From Actinomadura sp. NAK00032 (GTDB lineage: Bacteria; Actinomycetota; Actinomycetes; Streptosporangiales; Streptosporangiaceae), in NCBI RefSeq assembly GCF_013364275.1, contig NZ_CP054932.1, forward strand, positions 6,448,001-6,512,000: 64,000 nucleotides of DNA, in the 5' to 3' direction. Below are positions 61,209 through 64,000 of this stretch, piece after piece. A program made the translations under genes and the position numbers. Below the pieces are notes generated by a model that was given only the letters and a program-made list of their open reading frames with translations, did not search any database and had not been told where the DNA came from. The stretch's first letter is position 1; every line of letters begins with the position of its first letter.

Positions 61209-62629
61209 CCTCCCTACAGGACGACACCAGCGCGGCTCCCGCCGCTCCGTTCCCGACCGGGTTCCGCTGGGGGGCCGCCACCGCCGCCTACCAGATCGAG
61301 GGGGCCGCCGGGGAGGGCGGGCGCGGGCCGTCCATCTGGGACACCTTCTGCCGCACGCCGGGCAAGGTGCTCAACGGCGAGAACGGCGACGTCGCCGTCG
61401 ACCACTACCACCGGTTCCGCGAGGACGTCGCGCTCATGTCGAGCCTCGGCCTCACCGCGTACCGGTTCTCGATCTCCTGGCCCCGGGTGCAGCCGACCGG
61501 GGCCGGGACCTTCAACTCCGAGGGCGTCGACTTCTACCGGCGGCTGGTCGACACGCTGCTGGAGGCCGGCATCGAGCCGTGGCCGACGCTCTACCACTGG
61601 GACCTCCCGCAGCCGCTGGAGGACAAGGGCGGCTGGCCCGAGCGGGAGACCGCGCACCGGTTCGCCGAGTACGCCGCGCACGTGCACGACGCGCTCGGCG
61701 ACCGCGTCCGCCACTGGACGACGGTGAACGAGCCGTGGTGCGCGGCGTTCCTCGGCTACGCCTCCGGGGAGCACGCGCCCGGGCGCCGCGACGCCGCCGC
61801 GTCGCTGCTGGCCGCGCACCACCTGCTGCTCGGCCACGGCCTCGCGGTGGACGCGATGCGGGCGAAGAACCCCGACAACAAGTTCGGCGCGGCCGTCAAC
61901 CTGTACGCGGTGTCCCCGGCGACGGACGCACCCGAGGACGTGGACGCGGCGCGCCGCATCGACGGGCTGCAGAACCGGCTGTTCCTCGACCCGCTGCTGC
62001 TCGGCCGCTACCCCGACGACGTCCTCGCCGACACCGAGCGGTTCGGGTTCACCCCGCCGGACGCCGACCTGGCCGTCATCAGCCGGCCGATCGACCAGCT
62101 CGGCATCAACTACTACTCGCGGCACACCGTCGCCGGCACGCCCGGCGAGGCGGCGCAGACCGCGTCGTCGCCGTTCTCGACCCACTCCCCCTGGGTGGGC
62201 AGCGACCACGTCCGGTTCGTCCCGGCGGGGCGCCCCGTCACCGGGATGGGCTGGGAGATCGACGAGCGCGGCCTGCACGAGGTGCTGACCCGGCTGCACC
62301 GCGAATACCCGTCCCTCCCGCTCTACATCACCGAGAACGGCGCGGGCTACGACGAGACCCTTGACGGCGCTGGCACGGTCCAAGACGCGGGCCGCATCGC
62401 CTACCTCGACGCGCACCTGCGCGCGTGCCACGACGCCATTTCCGAAGGCGTTCCGCTGAACGGCTACTTCACCTGGTCGCTGCTGGATAATTTCGAATGG
62501 GCTTGGGGCTATTCGAAGCGTTTCGGGCTGGTGCACGTCGACTACGCCACGCAGCGCCGCGTGCCCAAGGACAGCGCGCGCTGGTACGCCGGGGTGATCC
62601 GGCGGGGCGGGCTGCCCGGACGGGCCTGA
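61205..62629 (+). CDS. bglC: GH1 beta-glucosidase
   Basis: A 474-residue family 1 glycosidase that cleaves imported cellobiose to glucose. The N-terminal signature is FRWGAATAAYQIEGA; the acid/base Glu176 is in TTVNEPW and the nucleophile Glu377 in YITENGAG. The WSLLDNFEWAWGYSKRFGLV end is typical. No signal peptide, so it acts in the cytoplasm. The position downstream of cebG matches Streptomyces bglC. Confidence 0.95.
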   Translation: MTSLQDDTSAAPAAPFPTGFRWGAATAAYQIEGAAGEGGRGPSIWDTFCRTPGKVLNGENGDVAVDHYHRFREDVALMSSLGLTAYRFSISWPRVQPTGAGTFNSEGVDFYRRLVDTLLEAGIEPWPTLYHWDLPQPLEDKGGWPERETAHRFAEYAAHVHDALGDRVRHWTTVNEPWCAAFLGYASGEHAPGRRDAAASLLAAHHLLLGHGLAVDAMRAKNPDNKFGAAVNLYAVSPATDAPEDVDAARRIDGLQNRLFLDPLLLGRYPDDVLADTERFGFTPPDADLAVISRPIDQLGINYYSRHTVAGTPGEAAQTASSPFSTHSPWVGSDHVRFVPAGRPVTGMGWEIDERGLHEVLTRLHREYPSLPLYITENGAGYDETLDGAGTVQDAGRIAYLDAHLRACHDAISEGVPLNGYFTWSLLDNFEWAWGYSKRFGLVHVDYATQRRVPKDSARWYAGVIRRGGLPGRA

Positions 62630-62669
62630 CCCGGGGGTCGGCGGACGGTACGGAGACGAAGGGGGCCGG

Positions 62670-63680
62670 ATGACGGGCAGGAGCACGCGTCCGACATTGG
62701 AAGAGGTGGCGGCGCGCGCCGGGGTGGGCCGCGGCACGGTGTCGCGCGTGGTCAACGGCTCGCCGCGGGTCAGCCCGCAGGCGCGCGAGGCGGTGCTGCG
62801 GGCGATCGAGGAGCTCGGCTACGTGCCGAACCGCGCGGCCCGCACGCTCGTCACCCGCCGCACCGACACGGTGGCGCTCGTCGTCGCCGAGTCGGACCAG
62901 CGGCTGTTCGGCGAGCCGTACTTCGCCGGCATCATCCGCGGCATCAGCAACGGGCTCGGCGACACCGGGCTGCAGCTGCTGCTCGCCCTCGCCCGCTCCC
63001 CCGCCGAGTACGGCCGGCTGGAGGAGTACCTCACCACCCAGCACGTGGACGGGGTGCTCCTCACCTCCCTGCACGCCGAGGACCCGCTGCCCGCCAAGCT
63101 GGAGGCCAACGGCGTGCCGACCGTCCTCGGCGGCTGCCCGCCCGGCCTGTCGCCGGTCAGCTACGTCGACGTCGACAACCGCAGCGGCGCCCGCGAGGCC
63201 GTCGGCCACCTGATCGCGGGCGGCCGGCGGCACATCGCGACGATCGCCGGCCCGCAGGACATGGGGGTGGGCATCGACCGGCTGGCCGGCTACCGGGAGG
63301 CGCTCGCCGACGCGGGCCTGCCCGAGTACGTCGAGTACGGCGACTTCGGGGAGGCCAGCGCCATCGCCGCCGCCGACCGGCTGCTGGCCCGCGAGCCGGC
63401 GCTGGACGCGGTGTTCGCGGCGAGCGACCCGATGGCGTTCGGCGCGCTGCGCATCCTGCACCGGCGCGGCCGGCGCATCCCCGACGACGTCGCGGTGATC
63501 GGGTTCGACGACTCCTCGGCGGCGGCGCTCGCCGACCCGCCGCTCAGCACCGTCCACCAGTCGCTGGAGGAGATGGGCGTGGAGATGGCGCGGCTGCTGG
63601 TGTCGCGGATCGGCGGCGAGACGGTCGACGAGCCGGTGGTCATCCTGCAGCCTCACCTGGTACTCCGCGAGTCGGCGTGA
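62670..63680 (+). CDS. cebR: LacI family repressor CebR
   Basis: A 336-residue LacI-type repressor. The helix-turn-helix is TLEEVAARAGVGRGTVSRVV, followed by the hinge region and a sugar-binding domain (VALVVAESDQRLFGEPYFAG). Location after bglC and the exact CebR box before cebE identify it as the cellobiose-responsive repressor. GGGGG precedes the ATG by about four bases. Only one CebR box was found by eye in the window. Confidence 0.93.
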   Translation: MTGRSTRPTLEEVAARAGVGRGTVSRVVNGSPRVSPQAREAVLRAIEELGYVPNRAARTLVTRRTDTVALVVAESDQRLFGEPYFAGIIRGISNGLGDTGLQLLLALARSPAEYGRLEEYLTTQHVDGVLLTSLHAEDPLPAKLEANGVPTVLGGCPPGLSPVSYVDVDNRSGAREAVGHLIAGGRRHIATIAGPQDMGVGIDRLAGYREALADAGLPEYVEYGDFGEASAIAAADRLLAREPALDAVFAASDPMAFGALRILHRRGRRIPDDVAVIGFDDSSAAALADPPLSTVHQSLEEMGVEMARLLVSRIGGETVDEPVVILQPHLVLRESA

Positions 63681-63694
63681 TCTAGGATCGTCCG

Positions 63695-64000
63695 ATGGGC
63701 TACGAACCGAACGCGGCTGAGCTGCGCCATCTGAACCGCTGCGTGGAGCTGGCCGCCGAGGCCCTGGACGCCCGCGACGAGCCCTTCGGGTCGGTGCTGG
63801 TGTCCGCCGCCGGAGAGGTCCTGTTCGAGGACCGCAACCGGGTCGCGGGCGGCGACCACACCCGGCACCCCGAGTTCGAGATCGCCCGCTGGGCGGCGGC
63901 GAACATGGCACCCGGGGAGCGCGCGGCGGCGACCGTCTACACCTCCGGGGAGCACTGCCCGATGTGCTCGGCCGCGCACGGCTGGGTGGGCCTCGGCCGC
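63695..64000 (+). CDS. Nucleoside/guanine deaminase family protein, N-terminal fragment
   Basis: The first 102 codons of a cytidine-deaminase-fold protein: the zinc site begins HPEFEIARWAA (usually HAE) and continues with EHCPMCSAAHG (PMC-x-x). This matches the guanine deaminase/tRNA deaminase-like group, with the unusual HPE instead of HAE. It starts at ATG 63695, 14 bases after cebR, and runs off the window edge. Confidence 0.85.
   Translation, partial: MGYEPNAAELRHLNRCVELAAEALDARDEPFGSVLVSAAGEVLFEDRNRVAGGDHTRHPEFEIARWAAANMAPGERAAATVYTSGEHCPMCSAAHGWVGLGR

Overview
The window is very GC-rich, with GTG and TTG starts and 1- to 4-base stop/start overlaps throughout. It carries actinomycete hallmarks: XRE-DUF5753/DUF397 regulation, MalR- and CebR-type sugar operons without their own ABC ATPase, and F420-type PPOX proteins. 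It looks like chromosome of a filamentous actinomycete; Actinomadura/Thermomonosporaceae is my guess from gene content, not a database match. I saw no rRNA, tRNA, CRISPR array, insertion sequence or phage gene. No gene-free stretch exceeds about 300 bases; the longest are roughly 32431-32709 (nothing convincing) and 5272-5526 (acnA promoter region).

Layout. 1-8.3 kb: housekeeping and metabolism (Mug-type glycosylase, TauE/SafE permease, aldo/keto reductase, LysE exporter, aconitase, esterase). 8.5-12.5 kb: an MFS transporter coupled to a GH2 glycosidase, then DUF2804. 12.7-19.8 kb: a complete hopanoid operon, hpnC-hpnD-hpnE-polyprenyl synthase-shc-hpnH, which builds squalene from prenyl diphosphates, cyclises it to hopene and adds the adenosyl side chain. 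It converges on a PAP2-wax ester synthase/DGAT fusion. 22-24.9 kb: PadR with its operator, a DUF1707 protein, LysR, a tiny Cys protein and a PPOX protein. 24.9-29.6 kb: an Entner-Doudoroff module (edd, glk, eda) divergent from a ROK repressor.

29.7-41.2 kb is accessory and poorly characterised. It holds three paralogous membrane J-domain proteins, tautomerase-like proteins (one fused to a YHS metal-binding motif), a decayed phosphotransferase, a lipoprotein, a DUF397/XRE/anti-sigma-like ATPase trio and a membrane protein built from three TLGIY repeats.

43.0-50.0 kb is the best candidate for an undescribed system. A tightly overlapping seven-gene operon encodes GTP cyclohydrolase II, a CDP-alcohol phosphatidyltransferase, a zinc-type dehydrogenase, a pyruvoyl-tetrahydropterin-synthase-like enzyme, a glycosyltransferase, a methyltransferase and a flippase-like membrane protein. 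It faces a creatininase-family hydrolase and a PAP2 phosphatase. The gene mix suggests a GTP-derived (pterin or pyrimidine) head group linked to a phospholipid or glycolipid.

50.1-51.6 kb: two tandem RlaP-like nucleotidyltransferases. 51.6-57.7 kb: a maltose/maltodextrin-type ABC importer with GH13 alpha-glucosidase and a LacI regulator. 57.8-63.7 kb: a cellobiose-type importer (cebEFG), GH1 beta-glucosidase and CebR, with an exact CebR-type palindrome in the promoter. The window ends inside a nucleoside deaminase gene.
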